Positions 16,123 to 23,926 of a DNA stretch of 64,000 nucleotides are shown piece after piece. Location of the stretch: the NCBI RefSeq assembly GCF_038433155.1, contig NZ_JBCDMW010000015.1:1-64000 (forward strand), given 5' to 3'. This stretch comes from Luteococcus sp038433155 (lineage in GTDB: Bacteria > Actinomycetota > Actinomycetes > Propionibacteriales > Propionibacteriaceae). The translations under genes were made by a program, and so were the position numbers. How positions within the stretch are numbered: the stretch's first letter is position 1; each line of letters opens with the position of its first letter. The notes under the pieces are model-generated. The model was not told the origin of the DNA. It saw nothing but the letters and a program-made list of their open reading frames with translations, and ran no database searches.

Positions 16123-18222
16123 TTGACGACGTCCGCCGAGCACGCACCACTGGTCCAGGACAGCAGCGCCTGGGAAGGCTTCGCCGAGGGGGAGTGGCAG
16201 CGCAGCATCGACGTCCGCGACTTCGTCCAGCGCAACTACACCCCCTACGAGGGTGATGCCGCCTTCCTGGCGGGACCCACCGAGAAGACGCTCAAGACCT
16301 TTGAGGTGCTGGAGCGGGACTACCTGTCCGTCGAGCGCACCAAGCGCGTCCTCGACGTCGACACCCACACCCCGGCCGACATCGACGCCTTCGCCCCCGG
16401 CCACATCTGTGACACCGACGACGTGATCGTCGGCCTGCAGACCGATGCCCCGCTCAAGCGCGCCATGATGCCCAATGGCGGCTGGCGCATGGTCGAGACG
16501 GCCATCCGCGAGGCCGGCATGGAGCCCGACGAGCGGGTCAAGGAGATCTTCACCAAGTACCGCAAGACCCACAACGAAGCGGTCTTCGACATCTACACCC
16601 CCAACATCCGCGCCGCCCGCAGCGCGCACATCATCACCGGCCTGCCCGACGCCTATGGCCGCGGCCGGATCATCGGCGACTACCGTCGCGTCGCCCTCTA
16701 CGGCGTCGACGCGCTGATCGCGCAGAAGCAGGCCGACAAGGATGCCGTGGTCGACCGTCCCTTCGACGAGCACTGGGCCCGCTACCGCGAGGAGCACTCC
16801 GAGCAGATCAAGGCGCTCAAGAAGCTCAAGGCGATGGCCGCCAGCTACGGGATCGACATCTCCGGCCCCGCCCGCACCGCCCAGGAGGCCGTGCAGTGGA
16901 CCTACTTCGGCTACCTGGCCAGCATCAAGAGCCAGGACGGCGCCGCGATGAGCTTCGGCCGCCTGTCCGGCTTCTTCGACGTCTACTTCGAGCGCGACCT
17001 GGCCAACGGCACCCTCACCGAGGACGGTGCCCAGGAGATCATCGACGCCCTGGTGATCAAGCTGCGCATCGTGCGCTTCCTGCGCACCGAGGACTATGAC
17101 CAGATCTTCTCCGGCGACCCCTACTGGGCCACTTGGTCCGACGCGGGCCTCGGCGAGGACGGCCGCACCCTGGTCACCAAGACCTCCTTCCGCCTGCTGC
17201 AGACCCTGCGGAACCTCGGCCCCGCCCCGGAGCCGAACATCACGATCTTCTGGGACCCGAAGCTGCCGCAGGGCTACAAGGACTTCTGCGCCGCCATCTC
17301 CATCGAGACCTCGTCGCTGCAGTACGAGGCCGACGGCCAGATCCGCGACCACTGGGGCGACGACGCCGCCATCGCCTGCTGCGTCTCACCGATGCGCGTC
17401 GGCAAGCAGATGCAGTTCTTCGGCGCCCGCGTCAACGCCGGCAAGTCCCTGCTGTACGCCATCAACGGCGGCCGCGACGAGATGACCGGCAAGCAGGTCG
17501 TGACCGGTTTCGAGCCCGTGACCGGCGACGGCCCGCTGGACTTCGACGACGTCTGGGCCCGCTACGAGAAGATGCTGGACTGGGTGATCGGCACCTACGT
17601 CGAGGCCCTCAACATCATCCACTACTGCCATGACCGCTACGCCTACGAGGCGATGGAGATGGCCCTGCACGACTCCGACATCGTGCGCACCATGGGCTGC
17701 GGCATCGCCGGGCTGAGCATCGTCGCGGACTCGCTGAGCGCCATCAAGTACGCGACGGTCACCCCGGTGCGCGACGAGACCGGCCTGGTCATCGACTACA
17801 TCACCGAGGGCGACTTCCCCGTCTACGGCAATGACGACGACCGTGCCGACGAGATCGCCGCCGTCGTGGTGCACACCATCATGGACAAGATCAAGCAGAT
17901 CAGGATGTACCGCGACGCGCTGCCCACCCAGAGCGTGCTGACCATCACCTCCAATGTGGTCTATGGCAAGAACACCGGCGCCTTCCCGTCGGGTCACAAG
18001 AAGGGCACCCCCTTCGCTCCCGGCGCCAACCCGGAGAACGCCATGGACAGCCACGGCATGCTCGCCTCCATGCTCAGCGTCGGCAAGCTGGACTACGAGG
18101 ACGCGCTGGACGGGATCAGCCTGACCAACACCATCACCCCCGCCGGACTGGGCCGGGACAAGGCCGAACAGGTGGGCAACCTGGTCGGCATCCTGGACGC
18201 CGGCTTCATCCCCACCGCCTGA
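16123..18222 (+). CDS. pflB: Pyruvate formate-lyase, large chain lacking the glycyl-radical domain
   Basis: Converts pyruvate and CoA to formate and acetyl-CoA under anaerobic conditions. The 699-residue chain carries the active-site pair Cys419-Cys420 in IACCVSPM and aligns with E. coli PFL through NLVGILDAGF. It then stops, about 60 residues before the position of the E. coli radical glycine. That missing domain is encoded by the next gene in a different frame. TTG 16123 is the only upstream start, with GAGGAGA 9 bases before it. The three genes pflB, the radical-domain gene and pflA are tightly packed, so an operon is likely. Whether the chain is active alone is unlikely: it has no radical site. 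Confidence 0.93.
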   Translation: MTTSAEHAPLVQDSSAWEGFAEGEWQRSIDVRDFVQRNYTPYEGDAAFLAGPTEKTLKTFEVLERDYLSVERTKRVLDVDTHTPADIDAFAPGHICDTDDVIVGLQTDAPLKRAMMPNGGWRMVETAIREAGMEPDERVKEIFTKYRKTHNEAVFDIYTPNIRAARSAHIITGLPDAYGRGRIIGDYRRVALYGVDALIAQKQADKDAVVDRPFDEHWARYREEHSEQIKALKKLKAMAASYGIDISGPARTAQEAVQWTYFGYLASIKSQDGAAMSFGRLSGFFDVYFERDLANGTLTEDGAQEIIDALVIKLRIVRFLRTEDYDQIFSGDPYWATWSDAGLGEDGRTLVTKTSFRLLQTLRNLGPAPEPNITIFWDPKLPQGYKDFCAAISIETSSLQYEADGQIRDHWGDDAAIACCVSPMRVGKQMQFFGARVNAGKSLLYAINGGRDEMTGKQVVTGFEPVTGDGPLDFDDVWARYEKMLDWVIGTYVEALNIIHYCHDRYAYEAMEMALHDSDIVRTMGCGIAGLSIVADSLSAIKYATVTPVRDETGLVIDYITEGDFPVYGNDDDRADEIAAVVVHTIMDKIKQIRMYRDALPTQSVLTITSNVVYGKNTGAFPSGHKKGTPFAPGANPENAMDSHGMLASMLSVGKLDYEDALDGISLTNTITPAGLGRDKAEQVGNLVGILDAGFIPTA

Positions 18223-18245
18223 ACCACCCCGAAAGGACCCACATC

Positions 18246-18497
18246 ATGAGCACCAAGACCTTCGACGAGCGCCTCGCCGACATGAATGCCGCTCGGGCCG
18301 AGCGCTGCACCCAGCCCGGGCTGTACCACGCCAACATCAATGTCCTGAACCGGGAGACGCTGGAGGACGCGATGGCCAACCCGGAGAAGTACCCCAGCCT
18401 GACGGTGCGCGTCTCCGGCTACGCCGTGAACTTCGTCAAGCTGACCAAGGACCAGCAGCGCGACGTCATCTCCCGCACCTTCCACCAGAACGCCTGA
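18246..18497 (+). CDS. grcA: Stand-alone glycyl-radical domain of pyruvate formate-lyase (GrcA/YfiD-like)
   Basis: Eighty-three residues. From about residue 28 it matches the extreme C-terminus of PFL: NINVLNRETLEDAM, then NPEKYPSLTVRVSGYAV, with radical glycine Gly58 in RVSGYAV. Residues 1-27 are a charged extension absent from single-chain PFL, so this is not a simple frameshift of one gene. ATG 18246 has AAAGGA upstream, and the stop overlaps the pflA start (TGATG). E. coli GrcA (YfiD) is a related spare part that restores oxygen-damaged PFL. Here the domain appears to be the obligatory partner of the short PflB. Confidence 0.93.
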   Translation: MSTKTFDERLADMNAARAERCTQPGLYHANINVLNRETLEDAMANPEKYPSLTVRVSGYAVNFVKLTKDQQRDVISRTFHQNA

Positions 18498-19375
18498 TGG
18501 TCTGGGCCGACGGCATCTCCGGCGAGTACCGGCCCGAGCCGGTCGAGCTGGAGGTGCCGCGGCTGCGCGCCTCCGGCCGGGGTACGGCGGGCATCGACTC
18601 GTCGGGGGAGATGACCCACCATGAGCACGTCCAGGCGGTGCGCGAGGGCCGGCTGGGTTCCATGCACTCCTGGGAGCTGGTGACCGGCGTCGACGGCCCA
18701 GGCACCCGGATGACGGTCTTCCTGGCCGGCTGCCCGCTGCGCTGCCTGTACTGCCACAACCCGGACACGCTGTTCACCGCCAAGGGTGAACCGGTGCTGC
18801 TGGATGACCTGGTGGCCCGGCTGAAGCGCTACCGCGGGATCTTTCGCGCCACCAAGGGCGGGTTGACCGTCTCCGGTGGCGAACCGTTGCAGCAGCCCGC
18901 CTTCCTGGCCCGGCTCCTGGCCGAGGCCAAGGCGATGGACATCCACACCTGCATCGACACCTCCGGTTTCCTGGGCGCCAACTGCACCGACGAGATGCTG
19001 GGCAACCTGGATCTGGTGCTGCTGGACATCAAGTCCGGGCTGCCCGAAACCTACCGTCGGGTGACCGGCCGCGAACTCCAGCCGACGCTGGACTTCTCCC
19101 GCCGCCTTTCCGAGGCAGGCACCGAGATCTGGCTGCGCTTCGTCTGCGTCCCCGGCCTGACCGACGCCGAGGAGAATGTGGCCGCCGTCGCGGAGCACGT
19201 CGCGACGCTGGGCACCGTGAGCCGGGTGGAGGTGCTGCCCTTCCACCAGATGGGGCGGGACAAGTGGGCCGGGCTGGGGATGACCTACCAGCTGGGCGAC
19301 GTGCCCCCGCCGACGCCCGAGAGCCTGGAGCGGGTGCGCGGCCAGTTCCGTGCCCACGGGCTGACCACTTGGTGA
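18497..19375 (+). CDS. pflA: Pyruvate formate-lyase activating enzyme (radical SAM)
   Basis: Installs the glycyl radical using S-adenosylmethionine and a [4Fe-4S] cluster. The 292-residue protein has the radical-SAM motif CPLRCLYC at Cys79, Cys83 and Cys86, and GGLTVSGGEPLQQ and LLDIKSG follow as in PFL activases. The first ~55 residues are an extension; Met56 (GSMHSWELVTGVDGPGTR) is an alternative start, but the TGATG overlap with the radical-domain gene supports 18497. Its substrate is presumably Gly58 of that small protein. Confidence 0.93.
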   Translation: MVWADGISGEYRPEPVELEVPRLRASGRGTAGIDSSGEMTHHEHVQAVREGRLGSMHSWELVTGVDGPGTRMTVFLAGCPLRCLYCHNPDTLFTAKGEPVLLDDLVARLKRYRGIFRATKGGLTVSGGEPLQQPAFLARLLAEAKAMDIHTCIDTSGFLGANCTDEMLGNLDLVLLDIKSGLPETYRRVTGRELQPTLDFSRRLSEAGTEIWLRFVCVPGLTDAEENVAAVAEHVATLGTVSRVEVLPFHQMGRDKWAGLGMTYQLGDVPPPTPESLERVRGQFRAHGLTTW

Positions 19376-19618
19376 GCTGAACCCTGGGGTGCTGATTCAG
19401 CCGCCGCGGTGGCTGCCGGTTGCCCGCGCCATCCTGTCCTGGCGCGTGTAACCGACGTCTGGCTCCCGTAGAGTGCCGCGCCAGGTGCTGGTATCGGGCG
19501 CCAACGCGTCGTGGTGCGCCAAACCGACAGTCACCTGGACATGCCGTCACCAGGTCCGCGGGCTGTGTACCTGTTCCGGCACCATGCGTCCACGTCCTGG
19601 GACCGATCCAACCCTTGG

Positions 19619-19831
19619 CTAGTCGGAGCGGCGCCGAGGGACCAGCTGGGCGACGGCCCACAGGGCCAGGCCGATCGACATTGCGAACAGCACCCAGCGG
19701 GCGGGGCTGAAGTGGGCGCCCTGGGCCAGGTTGATCACGTGGGCCGAGATGGTGAAGGCCATCGCCACCAGGACCAGCCACGTGCTCAGGGCGCTCTCCT
19801 TGCGCGGGTGGGAGTTGGCGGATCGGGGCAT
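19619..19831 (-). CDS. Small two-helix membrane protein
   Basis: Seventy residues: a short charged N-terminus, two hydrophobic helices (about 17-37 and 46-63), then a basic tail RRRSD. ATG 19831 has an AGGAGG ribosome-binding site 4 bases upstream, the main reason to accept it. Unknown function. The 243 bases between pflA and its stop hold no convincing gene; I saw only a weak inverted repeat near 19375-19400. Confidence 0.65.
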   Translation of the reverse strand: MPRSANSHPRKESALSTWLVLVAMAFTISAHVINLAQGAHFSPARWVLFAMSIGLALWAVAQLVPRRRSD

Positions 19832-20134
19832 CGGACCTCCTCGGGTGGCTTGCCGTGCGGTGGGGGCCCAGTATTCATCGTCGCCGGGGGGACCTCAAGC
19901 GAACCCACCCTGCAAACGTTGCGCATCATCGCCCGGTGATGGCGCCGTCACCCGCTGGCGTCGGTGGAGGGCCGCGGTCACCAGGGAATGGTGCGCAACT
20001 CTCGCAGGGGCGGCCCGCGCCCGGATCCTCTCCCGCGGGAACGGGGGATCCGTCGGACGCACTAGGCTTGGACGGACAGGTTGCGGCCCGCCGCGCCGTC
20101 GTTGACAACTGGCACCCAGCAGGAAAGGCACATC
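19832..20134 (+). other. Intergenic region upstream of parA
   Basis: No gene seen. It lies between the divergent small membrane protein and parA, so it should hold both promoters. Short inverted repeats are present (gcgcatcat/gtgatggcgc near 19919-19943; cggatcc/ggatccg near 20022-20052). I do not recognise a known riboswitch. Confidence 0.4.
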
Positions 20135-21103
20135 GTGGAGCCCAATCCGAGCGATCCGCAGGACGTCCAGCAGGACAGCCGCCCGGCCACCGACCAGGCG
20201 CTGTTCGAGGTTCCCGCAGGCCAGGGCAGGAAGCGCAATGACGTGCAGACCCCGGCCGGCGAGGAGGACCCGACCGGCCGGATCTTCCCGGAGCTCCCCG
20301 AGCCGACGCCGCCGGCAGGGGGGCAGCGGCGTGCGATTGTGATCAGCAATGTGAACCAGAAGGGTGGCGTGGGCAAGACCACCACCACCATCAACCTGGG
20401 TGCCGCGCTGGTGGAGACCGGCCGCCGGGTGCTGCTGGTGGACTTCGACCCGCAGGGGTCGCTGTCGGTGGGGCTGGGGATCAACCCGCACACCCTGGAC
20501 ACCAGCATCTACAACCTGCTGCTCAGCAAGGAATACACCCCGCAGGAGGTGATCCAGACCTCCGTCGTGGAGGGCCTGGACATCCTGCCGTCCAACATCG
20601 ACCTGTCCGCGGCGGAGGTGCAGCTGGTCAGCGAGGTGGCCCGGGAGCAGACCCTGCTGCGGGTGATCGAGAAGGTGCAGGATGACTACGACGTGATCCT
20701 GATCGACTGCGCCCCGTCGCTGGGGCTGCTGACCATCAACGCCCTGACCGCGTCGCACTATGTGCTGATGCCGCTGGAGTGCGAGTTCTTCGCGCTGCGC
20801 GGCATCGCCCTGCTGACCGACACCATCAGCAAGGTGCAGGAGCGGCTCAACCCGAAGCTGGAGATCCTGGGCATCCTGGGCACCATGTACGACGGCCGCA
20901 CCCTGCACTCCCGCGAGGTGCTGGAGCGCGTCGTGGACGCCTTTGGTGAGCAGGTCTTCCACACCGTGATCAAGCGCACCATCAAGTTCCCGGAGACCAC
21001 CGTCGCCGGGGAGCCGATCACCACCTACGCCTCCAGCTCGCCCGGCGCCGCGGCCTACCGCCAGCTCGCCAAGGAGGTCCTGGCTCGATGCCACGGCGCG
21101 TGA
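20135..21103 (+). CDS. parA: ParA-family ATPase (Soj-like) of the scpAB locus
   Basis: A 322-residue Walker-type ATPase: KGGVGKTTTTINLGAAL (deviant Walker A), VDFDPQGSLSVGLG, and IDCAPSLGLLTINAL. The first ~65 residues are a non-conserved Pro/Glu-rich extension. GTG 20135 is chosen for the AGGAAAGG 6 bases upstream; the frame is open to 20081. It matches the Rv1708 position before scpA and is not the oriC-linked parAB pair. A DNA-binding partner may be the next gene. Confidence 0.9.
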   Translation: MEPNPSDPQDVQQDSRPATDQALFEVPAGQGRKRNDVQTPAGEEDPTGRIFPELPEPTPPAGGQRRAIVISNVNQKGGVGKTTTTINLGAALVETGRRVLLVDFDPQGSLSVGLGINPHTLDTSIYNLLLSKEYTPQEVIQTSVVEGLDILPSNIDLSAAEVQLVSEVAREQTLLRVIEKVQDDYDVILIDCAPSLGLLTINALTASHYVLMPLECEFFALRGIALLTDTISKVQERLNPKLEILGILGTMYDGRTLHSREVLERVVDAFGEQVFHTVIKRTIKFPETTVAGEPITTYASSSPGAAAYRQLAKEVLARCHGA

Positions 21104-21453
21104 GCCTGCCCGGCGCCTCGGAACTCTTCCGCACCACCGGTGGCGTCGAGGTCACCGCGGCGCCCGAACCCGCGCCGACGCCCGCGAAGCCCGCGCCGCA
21201 GGCCAAGCCGGTCGCCGCGAAGACGGTCAAGCCGACGGCCTCCGGCCGGGTGCGGCACGACGAGAAGATCACCGTCTACGTCAGCCGCGACGAGCTGATG
21301 GCCCTGGAGCAGGCGCGGCTGATGCTGCGCGGCGACTACGGCCTGGCGGTGGACCGCGGGCGGATTGTGCGCGAGTCCATCGCGCTGGCGATGGAGGACC
21401 TGGCCGTCCGCGGCCCGGAGAGCGACCTGGCCCGACGGCTGAACGGACACTGA
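21088..21453 (+). CDS. Ribbon-helix-helix-like protein between ParA and ScpA
   Basis: A 121-residue protein. Residues 25-50 are an Ala/Pro/Lys-rich linker; residues about 55-105 (RHDEKITVYVSRDELMALEQARLML, then GRIVRESIALAMEDL) look like a ribbon-helix-helix fold with a beta-strand and two helices. It overlaps parA by 16 bases and has a perfect AAGGAGG 10 bases before ATG. Other actinobacteria carry an unnamed small gene here. A DNA- or ParA-binding role is inferred only from fold and context. Confidence 0.75.
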   Translation: MPRRVSLPGASELFRTTGGVEVTAAPEPAPTPAKPAPQAKPVAAKTVKPTASGRVRHDEKITVYVSRDELMALEQARLMLRGDYGLAVDRGRIVRESIALAMEDLAVRGPESDLARRLNGH

Positions 21454-21454
21454 G

Positions 21455-22318
21455 GTGGCCAGCCAGCAGCCGGCGCTGATCGAGTCCCCCGAGGAGGGGG
21501 TTCACAAGGGCTTCCAGGTGGTGCTGGACAATTTCGAGGGCCCCTTCGACCTGCTGCTGCAGCTGATCAGCCGGCACAAGATGGACGTGACGGAGGTCTC
21601 CCTGAGCCGGGTGACCGACGAGTTCATCGCCCACGTCAAGGCCGGCGGCGCCGTGTGGGACCTGGAGCAGACCAGCTCCTTCCTGGTGGTGGCCGCCACC
21701 CTGCTGGACCTCAAGGCCGCCCGGCTGCTGCCCAAGGGGGAGGTGGAGGACCCGGAGGACCTGGCACTGCTGGAGGCACGGGACCTGTTGTTCGCCCGGC
21801 TGCTGCAGTACCGGGCGTTCAAGCTGGTCAGCGCCGCCTTCGCCAGCCGGATGGAGGCCGAGACCCTGCGTTTTGCCCGCCCCGGTGGGCTGGAGCCACG
21901 CTTCGCCGGGCTGCTGCCCGAGGTGCAGATCCGGGCCACGCCGCAGCGCCTGGCCGAGATCGCGGCCAGGGCGATGACCCCGCCGGAGGTGGTGCAGGTC
22001 AGCCTGGAGCACCTGCACAGCTCCACCGTGACCGTGCGGGAACAGGCGGAGGTGATCGCCGACCGGCTGCGTCGCGCCAGCACCCTGACCTTCCGCGCGC
22101 TCACGGGCGACGCGGACAAGATCACCACCGTGGTGCGCTTCCTGGCCCTGCTGGAACTGTTCCGCAACCGGGTGATCAGCTTCGAGCAGCTCACCCCGCT
22201 GGGGGAGTTGACCATCCGCTGGACCGGGGACGACGACGAGGAGCTCACCATCAGCGACGAGTTCGACCAGACCGGCGAGGACGAGGACCGCAGCGACGAG
22301 ACGGGAGACCAGGCATGA
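21455..22318 (+). CDS. scpA: Segregation and condensation protein A
   Basis: The kleisin subunit of the SMC-ScpAB condensin. The 287-residue protein has the family opening FEGPFDLLLQLISRHKMDVTEVSLSRVTDEF, a middle LEARDLLFARLLQYRAFK, and a C-terminal winged-helix part VVRFLALLELFRNRVISFEQ. The acidic tail (DEFDQTGEDEDRSDE) is family-typical in actinobacteria. The GTG start follows the previous stop by one base; its ribosome-binding site is weak, so translational coupling is likely. Confidence 0.93.
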   Translation: MASQQPALIESPEEGVHKGFQVVLDNFEGPFDLLLQLISRHKMDVTEVSLSRVTDEFIAHVKAGGAVWDLEQTSSFLVVAATLLDLKAARLLPKGEVEDPEDLALLEARDLLFARLLQYRAFKLVSAAFASRMEAETLRFARPGGLEPRFAGLLPEVQIRATPQRLAEIAARAMTPPEVVQVSLEHLHSSTVTVREQAEVIADRLRRASTLTFRALTGDADKITTVVRFLALLELFRNRVISFEQLTPLGELTIRWTGDDDEELTISDEFDQTGEDEDRSDETGDQA

Positions 22319-23088
22319 GTGATCCGCAGCCGGAACCGGTGGTTGGGCCCGCCGAGGGCACGGCGGGAAGTGGGCCAGCCGGAACGGGGGCGGACTTGCC
22401 CGACCGGGAGCTGACCGCCGCCAGTCTGGAGGAGCGGGCCGAGGAGGCGGAGGGCCCCCTGGAGGCCCTGCTGCTGATGGCCGAGGAGCCCGTGCCCGCC
22501 GAGACCCTGGCCGAGGCCATCGGGCAGCCGTTGCCGGTGACCGAGCGGGCGCTGGCCAACCTGGTCGAGTTCTATGACCGTAGTCAGCGTGGTTTCGAGC
22601 TGCGCAATGTCGGCGGAGGCTGGCGCTACTGGACCCGGGCAGAGCACGCGGAGCTGATCAGCCGCTGGGTGGTCTCCGGCCAGTCCAACAAGCTCTCCCA
22701 GGCGGCGCTGGAGACCCTCAGCGTGATTGCCTACCTGCAGCCGATCAGCCGCGCCCGAGTGTCCGCGGTGCGCGGCGTGAACGTCGACGGGGTGGTGCGC
22801 ACCCTGTTGGCCCGGGGCCTGATCAGCGAGGCCGGGGCGGATGAGCAGACCGGCGCGATGGTCTTCAGCACCACCGACTACTTCCTGGAGCGGATGGGCC
22901 TGGCCAGCCTGGACGAGCTGCCCCCGCTGGCCCCGCACCTGCCCGATGCCTCCGCGCTGGAAGAGGAATTGTCGCAACTTGCCGCTACCGTGGAGGTGGA
23001 CACCGCGTCGGACGACGCGCCGCCGGTGCTCCCCGAGGCCGACGAACCCGTCGCCGTCGACGAACAAGAGATGGACAACCATGACTGA
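22315..23088 (+). CDS. scpB: Segregation and condensation protein B
   Basis: The winged-helix partner of ScpA. The 257-residue protein contains GPLEALLLMAEEPVPAETLAEAIG, GFELRNVGGGWRYWTR and LSQAALETLSVIAYLQPISRARVSAVRGVNVDGVVRTLLARGLI, all ScpB signatures. Acidic extensions at both ends. ATGA overlap with scpA. Confidence 0.93.
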   Translation: MSDPQPEPVVGPAEGTAGSGPAGTGADLPDRELTAASLEERAEEAEGPLEALLLMAEEPVPAETLAEAIGQPLPVTERALANLVEFYDRSQRGFELRNVGGGWRYWTRAEHAELISRWVVSGQSNKLSQAALETLSVIAYLQPISRARVSAVRGVNVDGVVRTLLARGLISEAGADEQTGAMVFSTTDYFLERMGLASLDELPPLAPHLPDASALEEELSQLAATVEVDTASDDAPPVLPEADEPVAVDEQEMDNHD

Positions 23089-23926
23089 GCACGACGACCG
23101 TGAGGTCGACGAGACCACCAACCCTGAAGGCCCCGATACGGTGACCGAGCCCGGCGAGGCCTCCGAACACCCCCAGGCCCCGGAGGAGTCCGAGGGCATC
23201 CGGCTGCAGAAGGTGCTGGCGACCGCCGGGCTGGCCTCGCGCCGCGCCGCGGAGATCATGATCGAGAAGGGCCGGGTGGAGGTCAACGGCCGTCTGGTCA
23301 CCGAGCAGGGAATGCGGGTCCACCCGGACCGCGACACCATTCGCGTCGACGGCATGCGGATCCCGCCGCCCCGCCGCCACGCCTACCTGGTGGTGAACAA
23401 GCCCCGCGGCGTCGTGTCCACCATGGAGGACCCGGAGGGCCGCCCCACCCTGGGCGACATCGAGTTCGACAAGAAGAGCTGGCAGGACCTGCGGCTCTTC
23501 CACGTCGGCCGGTTGGACGCCGAGACCGAGGGCCTGATCATCCTCACCAATGACGGGGAGTTCGCCCACCGGATGGCCCACCCGAAGTACAAGGTGCCCA
23601 AGACCTACCTGGCCGAGGTGGAGGGTTTCCTGGACAACAAGACCATCCGACGGCTGGAGAAGGGCCTGCGGCTGGACGACGGCCCGGTCAAGCCGGACAA
23701 GGTGAAGCTGGTGATGCGCTCGGAGAGCCGCTCCCTGGTGGAGATCACGCTGCACGAGGGCCGCAACCGGATCGTGCGCCGGATGATGGACTCCGTCGCC
23801 CACCCGGTGCGCAAGCTGAGCCGCACCGCGATCGGCCCGGTCCGCCTGGGCCAGTTGCCGATCGGTGAGGCCCGCGAGTTGACCCGCGACGAGCTGGGCT
23901 TCCTGCTGGACGCCGTCAAGATGTGA
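23081..23926 (+). CDS. RsuA/RluB-family 23S rRNA pseudouridine synthase
   Basis: Converts a uridine in rRNA to pseudouridine. The 281-residue protein has an acidic N-terminus (1-38), an S4 domain (IRLQKVLATAGLASRRAAEIMI), and the catalytic domain with the aspartate in HVGRLDAETEGLIILTNDG. The EGRNRIVRRM segment is typical of the RsuA/RluB/E/F group, and RluB is the likeliest member. ATG 23081 overlaps the scpB end. The neighbour order matches Rv1709-Rv1711. Confidence 0.9.
   Translation: MTEHDDREVDETTNPEGPDTVTEPGEASEHPQAPEESEGIRLQKVLATAGLASRRAAEIMIEKGRVEVNGRLVTEQGMRVHPDRDTIRVDGMRIPPPRRHAYLVVNKPRGVVSTMEDPEGRPTLGDIEFDKKSWQDLRLFHVGRLDAETEGLIILTNDGEFAHRMAHPKYKVPKTYLAEVEGFLDNKTIRRLEKGLRLDDGPVKPDKVKLVMRSESRSLVEITLHEGRNRIVRRMMDSVAHPVRKLSRTAIGPVRLGQLPIGEARELTRDELGFLLDAVKM

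Noticed and set aside
19919..20052. Possible riboswitch upstream of parA
   Set aside because: The inverted repeats are short and GC-rich, and none of the conserved blocks of known riboswitches could be found.
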